DNA of 64,000 bases from contig JAGVSM010000217.1 of the NCBI GenBank assembly GCA_022494885.1, forward strand, positions 372,001 to 436,000, in the 5' to 3' direction. The notes beneath the pieces are model-generated. The model searched no databases and was not told where the DNA came from. It saw only the letters and a list, made by a program, of their open reading frames with translations. Origin of the DNA: Micrasema longulum. Taxonomy: Eukaryota > Arthropoda > Insecta > Trichoptera > Brachycentridae. How positions within the stretch are numbered: the first letter of the stretch is position 1; every line of letters starts with the position of its first letter. Both the position numbers and the translations under genes were made by a program. This document shows positions 36,801 through 45,930 of the stretch, in pieces.

Positions 36801-37136
36801 ATAAAATGCAATAAGAACTGCCACTCATAGGTTTTCAAATGGATGATTTTGCAGTTAAGTTAATTTTAGGAAACACTTTCAGGAAAATCAAATAATAGGT
36901 AGGTAAATTGCACGAAACAAACGAAATTTTTTTGTGCCTAGTGGTACAAAAATGCAAACTAGATTTTTTAAATGTAAAAAAAAAACACCATAACAGATTC
37001 GTTTATAAAAACTTACCATCTTATAAGTACAGTTTTTATCGTCGCTGGCTCCCAATACCGCTATAGCATTCTCTTCAAAAGCTTCTTGTTCTTTTAGAAC
37101 ATCAACCATTGTAACGCTGTTGTCGTCTTCCTCCAT
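30839..37136 (-). CDS. UBR7: UBR7-like UBR-box/PHD-finger E3 ligase with very long repeat-bearing insert
   Basis: Putative E3 ubiquitin ligase/chromatin reader. Exon 1 is 37136-37017 (40 codons, starting MEEDDNSVTMVDVLKEQ); exon 2 is 34504-30839 (1221 codons plus stop). The junction is GT-AG, in frame, reading KM|GYVKRQALYAC. The product is 1261 aa. The UBR box spans about residues 44-105 (CLTC, CLACSLACHENH, FRCDCG). The PHD finger spans about 129-179 (LYCICHRPYPDP, MIQCIVCEDWFH, ICQTC). The C-terminal domain covers about the last 125 residues (FWPSDWRSKLCSCSSC ... DGVYFCQ). Vertebrate UBR7 is about 425 aa and has the same order. The extra ~840 residues lie between PHD and C-terminal domain, are rich in Ser, Asn, Glu, Asp and Thr, and look disordered, with a 26-residue tandem repeat. 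The reading frame is open throughout, so the insert is probably expressed. Intron 1 (2.5 kb) contains a LINE fragment and a nested palindrome. Confidence 0.94.
31613..32236 (-). repeat. 78-bp in-frame tandem repeat inside UBR7
   Basis: About eight copies of a 78-bp unit, counting degenerate end units. On the plus strand the segment beginning TTCAGTTAAAT recurs at 31691, 31769, 31847 and then every 78 bp to about 32159. The unit encodes 26 residues with consensus beginning ENQKSDNLNDLPSSENLTEE and ending in Cys-Asn-(Ser/Asn)-Glu-Ile-Ser. End copies are degenerate; one near the C-terminal end lost three codons. The middle units are almost identical, pointing to recent unequal exchange or gene conversion. 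It is acidic and low complexity, with one Cys per unit. Confidence 0.95.
34895..35255 (+). mobile_element. RTE-like LINE C-terminal fragment in UBR7 intron 1
   Basis: Encodes DRWCTNVEIRELCKAG, LRWLGHAERMGSKRTAKRIY, MNVEEARSVCKDRVMW and SAYPYRETA. It matches 9860-10575 residue by residue with frequent substitutions. It is antisense to UBR7. Confidence 0.85.
35685..36780. mobile_element. Outer palindromic element in UBR7 intron 1
   Basis: Left arm 35685-35765 (GGCCTGCTATTCTAAGCGCT, GTAGAGAACGCTTTTACAG) is matched inverted by 36711-36780. The two arms are separated only by the insertion at 35766-36708, so before that insertion this was a nearly loop-less palindrome of roughly 150 bp. Confidence 0.75.
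35766..36708. mobile_element. Inverted-repeat insertion with hammerhead-like core and 12-bp target duplication
   Basis: Long inverted arms (about 35812-35936 and 36576-36700, nearly identical) read from outside GTATCCAAAATAAAACAAG and carry GACGAAACGCGTC near their inner ends. The insertion is bounded by the direct repeat ATACTAAATACG at 35754-35765 and 36709-36720. The motif TGTCCCAACAAGACGAAACG-CGTC at about 36595-36620 has the hammerhead stem II, GAAA, 2-bp stem III and GTC arrangement, but the CTGATGA box is degenerate (TTGAAAA). There is no coding sequence between the arms. Confidence 0.65.
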
Positions 37137-37983
37137 ATTTGGTTTTCAAAAGTAAAAGTATTGAAGTGTATGCCGATTGAATTCGTCGCAAGTACGAATT
37201 TTCACATAGGATTAGCTGTATGTGTTAGGAGAAATTGATAACACGATAAACTGAAAACGACGCGCTCCGAAGACAGAAGAATAAGATAAATAAAAACGAT
37301 CAGACGATGGATGATCGAGACGCCGGCATAGGAAGAAGAACTCGATAATGCGAATGCGAATAACTAAAGATTTTCTATGGTCGAGAATAGAAATGTCAAA
37401 TACCCAAAACCACCCTGCCGCCAAAATAGTCTATGGTATATTTATAGAAAATAACAACAAAACACAAACGGAAAAATAATAGGGTGCATTTACACAACAC
37501 AAAGTGGGGAAATAAATGTTCACATCTTCAATTATTTTTAAGATTTTAAATATTTGCGGATTACTTTATAATACGTTCATTGAGACGAAGTAAAATGATT
37601 TTCATCCTCAAGGAAAGGCATCTGGGAAGGTTCTATTCTATGAAAAAATATTGTTTTATTGCAATGTATAGGTTCTATAAGTTATTACATTATCATTAAA
37701 AAAGAATTCCATTAAGAATTGTCAATAAATACGTTAAATCAAAAAATACTTATGTGAAAAAAACTGACTGCCACCGATTTGCTAATAAATGTATTCAACC
37801 TTTACATAAGCTTCTTAAAGTATACGTAGCGGACGTAAGGTTGACGCTTATGTCCGGTAGCTGGGGTTTGAATTCCGCGGCGCCACTCAAGTAAATTTTT
37901 GTGAAATATAAAAAACGTACAATTGATTATTTGAAACTGATTTGTGGTCTTGATTTTTTGTTGTTAATACAAAGACTAGGTCA

Positions 37984-38142
37984 CTGACAGCGCCCTTAGG
38001 GGCAGAATTTGCTTAAAAAGGCCATGGGAGAGTCACTACTGTTTGGAAGCCAAACTGTCATACAACGCCCTCAATGGCAAAATTTCCTTAAAGAGGCCAT
38101 GGGAGAGTCATTACATTACTTTTTGTAAACCAAACTGTCATA
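37984..38142 (+). repeat. Two tandem copies of a ~80-bp unit
   Basis: 37984-38061 and 38062-38142 share GGCCATGGGAGAGTCA, CAAACTGTCATAC and CGCCCT.A..GGCA in the same order. Confidence 0.8.
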
Positions 38143-38294
38143 CTTGCGTTTTTAGCTTTGAAAATAGTAAATTGCGAAAAACATAACAGTTATTATTGCG
38201 CAAAAACTATTCCAGTATACATAAGGATTATTTTTATTTATTAATTTATGCATCCACCCAGTGGGCATTTTCTAGTATAAATATGTGTTCATAA

Positions 38295-38356
38295 GGTAAA
38301 GGGAGATAATTCAACGAATATACTATTATATATTCATCGACTTAACTCCCTTTACC
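38295..38356. repeat. 62-nt imperfect hairpin
   Basis: GGTAAAGGGAG...GAATATA pairs with TATATTC...CTCCCTTTACC around a short AT loop, with a few mismatches in mid-stem. It could be a tiny MITE end pair or a structured RNA; no other copy was seen in the window. Confidence 0.65.
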
Positions 38357-39029
38357 TAATCAAATATGGTTAATAAGCATACATTTAAGATGGCAACGGC
38401 AGGATTTTTTTTCGTGTGACTTTGGATAAAGTTTCTTCAACGGTTTAAATATTGATATTTTGAATTACTCGAGAACGAGATGTTTTGCGCCCTGTGGGAT
38501 ATACGGCACGTACAAAGTTTTGGCGACAAATTTATAGGATATGTTTATTAGAAGCACAGTCCGGCTGGTAATAACGACCGGTTTCATTACGGAGTTAAAA
38601 TATTCTTTCCAATATACTCGTACAAACAAAATGATACGTCAATCCTCAAACCACTCTCATACACGTTTGTCTAATAATAATGTAAAAAAAAAAAAAATTG
38701 AGCGGGAATTTCATACTCATTATAAAACGAAATAATACAGACTAAAATGGATACAAAGTCATTGGAACAATAGGCTTCTTTCCCCCCTCTGGCAACTACA
38801 CGTGGACCGGACCATCTTCTTGGAATTAAACAAACAACATGTGTTTGCACTTGTGCGACACTGACTAATGACTACCCAAAATTTTACGAAATTTACGAAA
38901 GCTACCCTTCGGATATTTTTATCTGTTATGTTATCCATAGTGTTGAAGTGCTTTATCTGTTTTATCTGTTAAGTTTTTTATTGTTTACTTTTTAATACAA
39001 ACACTTTACAAATTTATAATTTTAAGTGG

Positions 39030-39410
39030 CCAGAATTTCACTCGTCCATGCACTTTGTAGCTGCAAGATGATTGGTAATCTAGCTTCAATAAGTAAATGT
39101 TATCAACTATCAAATATCCTTATTTAGTAAATGAGGTCTAGAATTCCAACCGTCCATGCGCTCAGTAGCTGCAAGACTTGTTGTAATCTAATTTTTATAA
39201 ATTGTTTTTTTATTTTATTTTTTTAAATATCACTAAATCTCTAAACTTTATTGTCAAATAAAAAATGTAAAAAGGGGCTAGATTTTTTATTGTCTGTGCG
39301 CTCTGTAGCTGCAAGACGTGCTGTAATCTAGCTCCTGTATATCATAATTGGAGACGAGGAACAAGAATACCAACCGCCCATGCGCTCTGTAGCTGCAAGA
39401 CGTAGTGGGA
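39030..39410 (+). repeat. Four spaced copies of a GTAGCTGCAAGA-containing unit
   Basis: The core TGCGCTCTGTAGCTGCAAGA appears (with changes) at about 39051, 39156, 39296 and 39381, each preceded by an A/C-rich stretch with CC(A/G)TCCATG or similar. Three copies are followed by GTAATCTA. Spacing is 85-140 bp. It abuts the 3' tail of the LINE at 39496. Confidence 0.75.
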
Positions 39411-40425
39411 TATTTATTTATTGTACAGCGCCCTTGAGGTGATTTTCACAAAAACGGCGCTATATAAATTATCCAAATATAAATAAATAAATTCGCTATC
39501 CCACCATAGGCTGGAGGGGGTTTATTTTCATTGCTTTTTTTCTTATCGGGACATGTTTGTCTACTGCATCGACGATGTATGATGATAATGTTTCATGGCA
39601 TTTCATTACATTTTCTTTCGTCGGCGTGAGCAGCTCGTTCACTTTGAGTTCAATGTCATCAGAGAAGTCTCTCCACTTAACCTTTTCTGTGATATATCTC
39701 GGTCTTCGCTTTTCCTCGCGGGATATACCACTTTGTCAATATCTATGGCTGAACATGATGTTTACCACTATAGGACAATAATCATTATCAAGAGTATCAT
39801 CACTAATTGACAATTGTAGCAATGGTGCTATTGCAGCGCTGCAGTTTGGAAAATCCAGTTCAGTAATGATCAGTTCACCTAAGAGGTCAGTAATGTCTCT
39901 TTCCATCCTGTCGTATGTTGGAGCACCCCACAAGGCATTGTGAGCATTAAAGTCTCCCAGGATAAGGAACGGGGGAGTCAATTTTTGAAACATGGATTTC
40001 GGGGGTTTGTTAGATGGGGAGATGTATATGGAGAGAATAGCCAAGTCATTTACCTTTGCAGCTGTCACTTGAAAGGGACAACCTTCAGGCTTGACGTTGA
40101 CAGGGATAAAAGGGAGGGAGTTTCTGATGAGAAGAGCGGAGCCACCCCTTCCATCTTCGCGGTCATCCCGAAGGCAGTGGAATCCTCGGAATCTAATGGT
40201 AGATCCGAGGATAATCCATGTCTTCGAGATAGCCGCAAAGGAGATAGATTTTTCTTGAATTGTTGCTGAAGATCTTCGTTTTTGTTCAGGATACTATGAC
40301 TGTTTCACTGAAGAATCCTCATTTAAGGAGCTATGGCAGTAGTTAAGGAGAGAGGTAACATGTTGAAGTTGGTGGGCGACGTTGGACGGCATTTGAGGGT
40401 TGTTTTGGAGGAGTGAAAGTAAAAT

Positions 40426-40684
40426 TGGCCTCGTGGTGTAATGCTCAGCGCGTTTGCCTACCATGCAAGAGGTTTCGGGTTCGATTCCCGACATAGTTGA
40501 AATGAAATATTTTTTTAAAGGGGTGTTTTCACACCAGAATATATCATAGTCCCTGGACTGGTTGCCTGAAGCGTAAGACTGATCATCTTACCTTCATATA
40601 ACAAAAATGATCAAGAAACGCTGCGATTGGTGTACCAATGCAGTGCTATATGCACTATTAGGTGTGGAAAGGGAATGATAATGA
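40426..40684 (+). mobile_element. tRNA-derived SINE family A with 12-bp target-site duplication
   Basis: Head GGCCTCGTGGTGTAATGCTC ... CCTACCATGC ... GGTTCGATTCCC, then a body to a TGATAATGATG tail. TGAAAGTAAAAT occurs directly at 40414-40425 and 40685-40696, a target-site duplication in the host LINE. The anticodon-like ACC and overall head suggest a Gly-tRNA ancestor (inference). Confidence 0.93.
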
Positions 40685-41711
40685 TGAAAGTAAAATACTC
40701 AATATAGTGGAAATCAGTGAGTTTTTCCATGTTGGTACTGTGCTGGGGAAAACACCCCCGTTAGATCCCGAAGAAAGTTGTCCATTCGGGTTAAAAAGGA
40801 GTGAGGGATCGTGATGAGGAGCATTGGGTTTGGAGGTTTGGTTTGATGTTGATAGGGAGGTTTGAGCAATCGTTTTCGGCTTTGTTGTTTTAGAAACGAT
40901 TCCTACGAAAGAAATCGTCGCTTTTCCGAACATTTTCGTTACTTCTACGTACGATATGCTTTTTTCAGCCATCGCATGTTTAATATTTTGTTGTCTTTCT
41001 AGCTCAGGGCACAGGTTGCTGTTAGCAGAGTGATTACCGAAACAATTAAGACATTTTATACCCTCCACTGCTACCGTGCAGGCCTCCCCATTGTGTGAGG
41101 ATCCACATTTGTTACAGCACGGTAGGGATCTGCAGAGGGTTTTTTTATGCCTATACTTACAGCATTTGAAACACTGGATAGTAGGGAACACATAGAGTTC
41201 TACAGGGAGGGACACATTGAATATGGATATATGGGAAGGCAGCGATTTCGAGTCAAAGGTCAAAACCAGCGTGTAAGAGAGTTTCCATTCGATTACGTCA
41301 CCATTACTCGATCTATAGTTTAGTCGTCCAGCCTTGATTACTTAACCAAATCCAAGAGGTACCTCGGCATCTCCACAATATCATGTTTGGACCAGTGCGA
41401 AGGGATGTTTTTGGTAACACTCTGTTTGGTAACTTGGAAAGTCAAGATAAATACATTGTAATTAGCTATTTGTCTATTTCAGATGCTACAAACGCATTGG
41501 CCTTGTTTGCCGTCTTAAACTCCACAAAAACACTGTTACAACCGACGGACTTAATTCCTTTTCAGGCAGTCCGGATGTTATTTCTATAAATAAATCGACC
41601 GAAGTCAATATTGTACAAGTTGGTTGAGGTAACATCGTCTACTTGTACTTTGGTTACGTGTACAATTAATGGTGCGGGATTTGTTCCATTATACACCCGG
41701 GATTGAACTTT

Positions 41712-41815
41712 GGTAGGTGTGGTGGTAGGTGTGGTGGTAGGTGTGGTGGTAGGTGTGGTGGTAGGTGTGGTGGTAGGTGTGGTGGTAGGTGTGGTGATAG
41801 ATGTGGTGGTAGGTG
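41712..41815 (-). repeat. 12-bp minisatellite encoding (TTTP)n in LINE ORF1
   Basis: Nearly nine copies of GGTAGGTGTGGT. On the coding (minus) strand each unit gives Thr-Thr-Thr-Pro, inside the LINE's ORF1. Confidence 0.92.
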
Positions 41816-42080
41816 GAACTGCGTTTAGGACGTGTGAGGTACCTGGGTAGCAGAAGTCAGAGGTAAAGAGGTTGAGGGTTTGTGTGGGTGAGGGCGGTCT
41901 GAATCAGAACTAGATCTCCTCCTCGTATTCATAAGTTTCGTTTTTTAGATTTGGACTTTCCTGTTACAAATTCGGTGGGGTCTGGAACTGTATCCATAGT
42001 GCCACACGATGAATCGGATTGGGATCTATCCGGTGAATTCGGTGGTTTTTCATTATCATCCGTGTTTTTAAAAAAAATAT

Positions 42081-42560
42081 TACAATGAAAATAAATTAAA
42101 TTAATGTGTAACCGACCCGTTACAGGGGGGGGGGGGGTGGTGGCTTCGTCTCCCTGGTTCCACTCAATCGGCCCACCCGGCGTAAACGGGAGTTCTGAGA
42201 GCCCAGCGCACCGAGAAAGCACTGACCACTAAGTAAACCTTAGTAGCCCTGACAAGGGCTTTCCAACGGGTCCTGTTGGTCAAAAGAGGCAAGCGCAGTC
42301 AGGACAGTCACGGCAGAAGCCAGCAGCGAAGCACGAAGTCCAGCGGGAAGCGGAGGGCGCGGAGGTGGAGAGTAATACACAATACAACTGCCTTGAGCGA
42401 ACTGATCGTTTATTTCAAATGTACAGGTTATAAAGCGCCCGCAACGCACTGCCTGACGACCGAGCGCGCGGTCGCCGCCATAAATGCGAGCCGGCCACGT
42501 AAATAGCGTCATCCGCCCACGCGCGGGTTTAGTCGACAGTATGCCGCGCGGCACGCAACA
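42081..42560. other. GC-rich segment upstream of the LINE ORF1
   Basis: Clearly more GC-rich than its surroundings, with a 13-base G run at about 42126-42138. It may be the LINE 5' UTR or an unrelated element. Open frames here (both strands) show no recognised domain. Confidence 0.35.
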
Positions 42561-42769
42561 TATAAAAAATGCATAGAAATCAATACGTGTTTATACAAAA
42601 TTAAATATCCAATATTTTACATGATACAAATAAATTCCTTTTTTAAGCTATATTTTGCCCCCGGTATTTGTCAAGGCCGAATCCGAAAGTGAAACAACTC
42701 GTCTTTATTGGAGATTCGCACTTGACTTTCTTACATATACCGAAGCCCTATATTTAGTTAATTCTTTAT

Positions 42770-43490
42770 AAAATACACAATTAAATGACATTTATAAGTC
42801 TTGTTCTTATGTTAAATACTTAGGACTAACAATAGACAGACAATTAACATGGACAATTCCTATCAACGATTTAATTAGCAAAGTGGCGACATTATCGAGT
42901 CTTTTTTTAAAAATCAAAAATTGTATTCCAAAAACGGAAAAAAATTTAATGTATGAAGCCTATGTAAAAACTAAAATATGTTATACGCAACTACTATGGG
43001 GAGCAGGATATCAAAATGACATAAACAGACTACAAAAACAACAAAATAAAATATTAAAGTTAGTATATGACCTTCCGTATTTAACTGCAACTAGAGAACT
43101 TTTTAAACAAACTAAGCAATTAAATATAACTGAACTCTTTCAACTAGAATCATTAAAATTTATCCATAAATTAGACACTAATGTAATTGTAGACGAAGAA
43201 CTATAGCTTGTAAAAAATTGTAGTCAACATGGACATAATACGAGAATATCAGACAAATACCATATGCAACTTTCTAAAACAAGACAAGGACAATCAAGAC
43301 TAATGAACCAGGGACTGAAATTATACAATAAACTACCAGACAAAACTAAACAAAAGACTCAGACAAACTTTTCAAAAGATGTAAAAAATATTATTTTGAA
43401 CAACAGAGTATAAATGAAAAATGTATATATTGTTTTATGTAAAATAAATGTAATAATCCGTAAAAGTTTATAAATAAATTTTCAAATAAA
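42770..43490 (+). mobile_element. LINE RT C-terminal fragment with 3' end
   Basis: Encodes YLGLTIDRQLTWTIPINDLI, then LMYEAYVKTKICYTQLLWGA and, after one stop, HNTRISDKYHMQLSKTRQGQ and GLKLYNKLPD. This is the conserved C-terminal run of Jockey-group LINE RTs (LG-x-x-D--L-W, W-x-x-LP). It ends in an A-rich tail at 43480-43495. Confidence 0.8.
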
Positions 43491-45930
43491 AAAAAGCCCG
43501 CGCGTCCGGAACATAAAGAATATTTACACATGCGGAACAAAAAATCTTACCTGGTTTGAGGTTTCAGGATAATCGGAATAAAACAAAACTTAAACAAACT
43601 AATTCTACTATGGACACTTAGTAGTATATAAATAATGTATTAACCCACTATTTTTTAACAAATTAGTATGTTATTTTCAATTAAACATATGTAGGGTCCA
43701 TAGTCCATAGCTGATGACACACACGTGTAAAATTAATTCACCTGAAATAGACTAATGACCAACGATGCAATGTCATCATTTTCTATCGAATCCAATACAA
43801 CTTATATTGCTATTTTAGCAATATTGCACATAAAAACGAGATCGTCACCCTGCGGTACATTTCCATCGTCCCTACCATGAAGAAATGAACCACAAAAGAA
43901 TATGGTCTACAAAGAGACCACAAGACGCAGCCAACATCAGTCAGCCTGTTCAGTGAGTCGGCCCTATTAGTGCAGTTATTAGTGCAGTTATTAGTGCAGT
44001 TCGCTCAGCTCCAGCATGTAGTTCAAGTGCAATCGCACCAACTCCTCATCTCCATTACTCACGCGCTCCTCAACAAATTGACATATATTTATTCAACATG
44101 CAATAAATCAACACATCAAACACCCGACGGTTCTACCGAGATACCAGGATGTATCCGGTGGGATGCTCAACTGCTGCAGAGATCTTCTTCAAACAATGCG
44201 TTTGGAAACGCCGTACTCTACGCAGCATCTACGGAGTATCCAGTTAGACGACAGAAGACAACATGCAAAACGCGAATCTCACACAACTTCGCCAATTACG
44301 CTCATCTTCGCAGATCTCACCTAGTTTCACTGATTCCGCTCAACCGCAACGAACACACTCAACTACACTGAATTCGCTCCTTTACGCTCTTTATTGTATG
44401 GTAAGCCGTGTATTTTTCCTACATATTTCACCATTTTCCACCCGACAGAACGCCCCTCACTCATGTTTTTTCTTTCTTTGAAAGGGGAAAATTGCTATTA
44501 AAACAACTGTGAGTAATATAAAATAAAAAACTATTTTAGGGATCTAAGAAAAAAATTGACTTAGAAAAATTATTAATAAGTGCTGTGTTCTCAATTGCAA
44601 AGGAAATTATAAATCTGGTCCAAAATTTACACTCTTGTGTTCTCCACTGACCCAATTTTACGTTTAAAATGGTTAAAGTTTTACATCGTAAAAATTACAC
44701 CAATTAAATACTCTAGGGTAAGTAACAATATGTATTTAAACCTTGTTATATTAACTCTTGTGTGGCTGTGACATCACACTAGTCAACATTGGACAAAATA
44801 CTTGATATACGTCGCTTCTTTTTTTAAATTATGAACTCGAATTTTTTGTAATGTTAAAATGGACATATTCACACCGGATTTGGACATTTCTAAAACTATG
44901 CTGGATACAAAAATTATTTATCCCTGCTACGTGAAGAATGAATGTCCGCTAATTCAGCAACACATCTGTATAATAGAGAGTACGAATAAGATAAAACTCA
45001 TAACAAGGAAGACAGATACGCTGTTCTGTAGCGGGGGCTGTTTAAAACATATTCAGTCTTTAGTCGGTTGATGACAGTGATGCGGAACGCACGCGCGTAA
45101 TATGAGTGGCGTGTTTATGATTTTTAATTTATTTTGCTATTACAGGGCTAAATTATATGTTTATTTGCATAAATTACGGAAAAGGAATGATGAAACAGTA
45201 TTTAAAAGTTTAGTAAAGTCTCTTTTTTTCAAATGCCTGAACTTTTGAATATTCCGTCCTTTACTAGTGGAAACACGATGTTTCACGATCATTTTTAAGA
45301 GTTTAAAATTAAGACTTAATATTTTTTTCCAAAACAGAACCTTTTATGCTTTATAGTTATACATAGGTACACGATATTTGTCATAATACGTGCATGTTTT
45401 TAAAAATATATTTATTGGTTCATTATACGTGTTATTTGTAATATGTTTAGTTTTGATAAATAGGGTATGTGTAAATGATTCTCAAACAAAATTTCAAATA
45501 ATACCCATTCTGTAAAGGTTTGTTTTCTTTTTTTACAAAATTTTCAATTTTAACTTATCTTTATGGAGTACTGGTATTTTATTAAGGTTTTTATTAAAAA
45601 AATACGCGCAATTAAATACGCAGGTCCTTAGGTACCTTTGTGTCAGAATTTATTTTAAAAACCTGTAGAATCGTAACCTATTATTTTTTGACGATTACAA
45701 ATGTCAAAAAAGTGGCCCACATCATTTCAATACCTAGACCTTGAGTCTAGGTGGTGTTGGCTACTTCCATTGGACTTTTTGATCATAATGTATTTAAAAA
45801 ATAAATTTATATTTATTTATACACCAGTGCCACCAAAGGTTTTGGTGCCACATACTAAAGAGATAAAATACTGAAAACTGAAATTATAAACACGGTTTCT
45901 GCCTGACCTGACACTGGACACTTGTATAAA
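43491..45930. other. Mostly unannotated intergenic stretch
   Basis: No conserved gene recognised. 43965-44010 has a short tandem TTATTAGTGCAG repeat inside an otherwise unusual, less AT-rich 43840-44400 segment that could be an LTR or 5' UTR of an unknown element. A 70-codon ATG frame lies at 44859-45071 (see findings). Confidence 0.35.

Larger units (their letters stand above)
37137..39495. other. Intergenic, upstream of UBR7
   Basis: Contains the UBR7 promoter side (37137 upward) with no TATA box that I would trust. No gene recognised. Repeats inside are listed separately (37984-38142, 38295-38356, 39030-39410). Confidence 0.4.
39496..42080 (-). mobile_element. LINE ORF1 plus 5' part of ORF2 (same family as 25142-28290)
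   Basis: Minus strand, 5' to 3': ORF1 begins around 42070 (DDNEKPPNSPDRSQSDSSCG), then a (TTTP)n stretch, an RNA-binding-like part (APLIVHVTKVQVDDVTSTNL), and zinc knuckles at about 41180-41000 (CFKCCKYRHKKTLC, CNKCGSSHNGEAC, CLNCFGNHSANSNLC). After a frameshifted gap comes the apurinic endonuclease end (ILGDFNAHNALWGAPTYDRM at about 39960). A TAAATAAATAAA tract lies at 39480-39491. A SINE is inserted at 40426-40684. The element is dead. Confidence 0.85.

Noticed and set aside
39030..39410. CRISPR-like array of spaced repeats
   Set aside because: Eukaryotic context, only four degenerate copies, unequal spacers and no cas genes.
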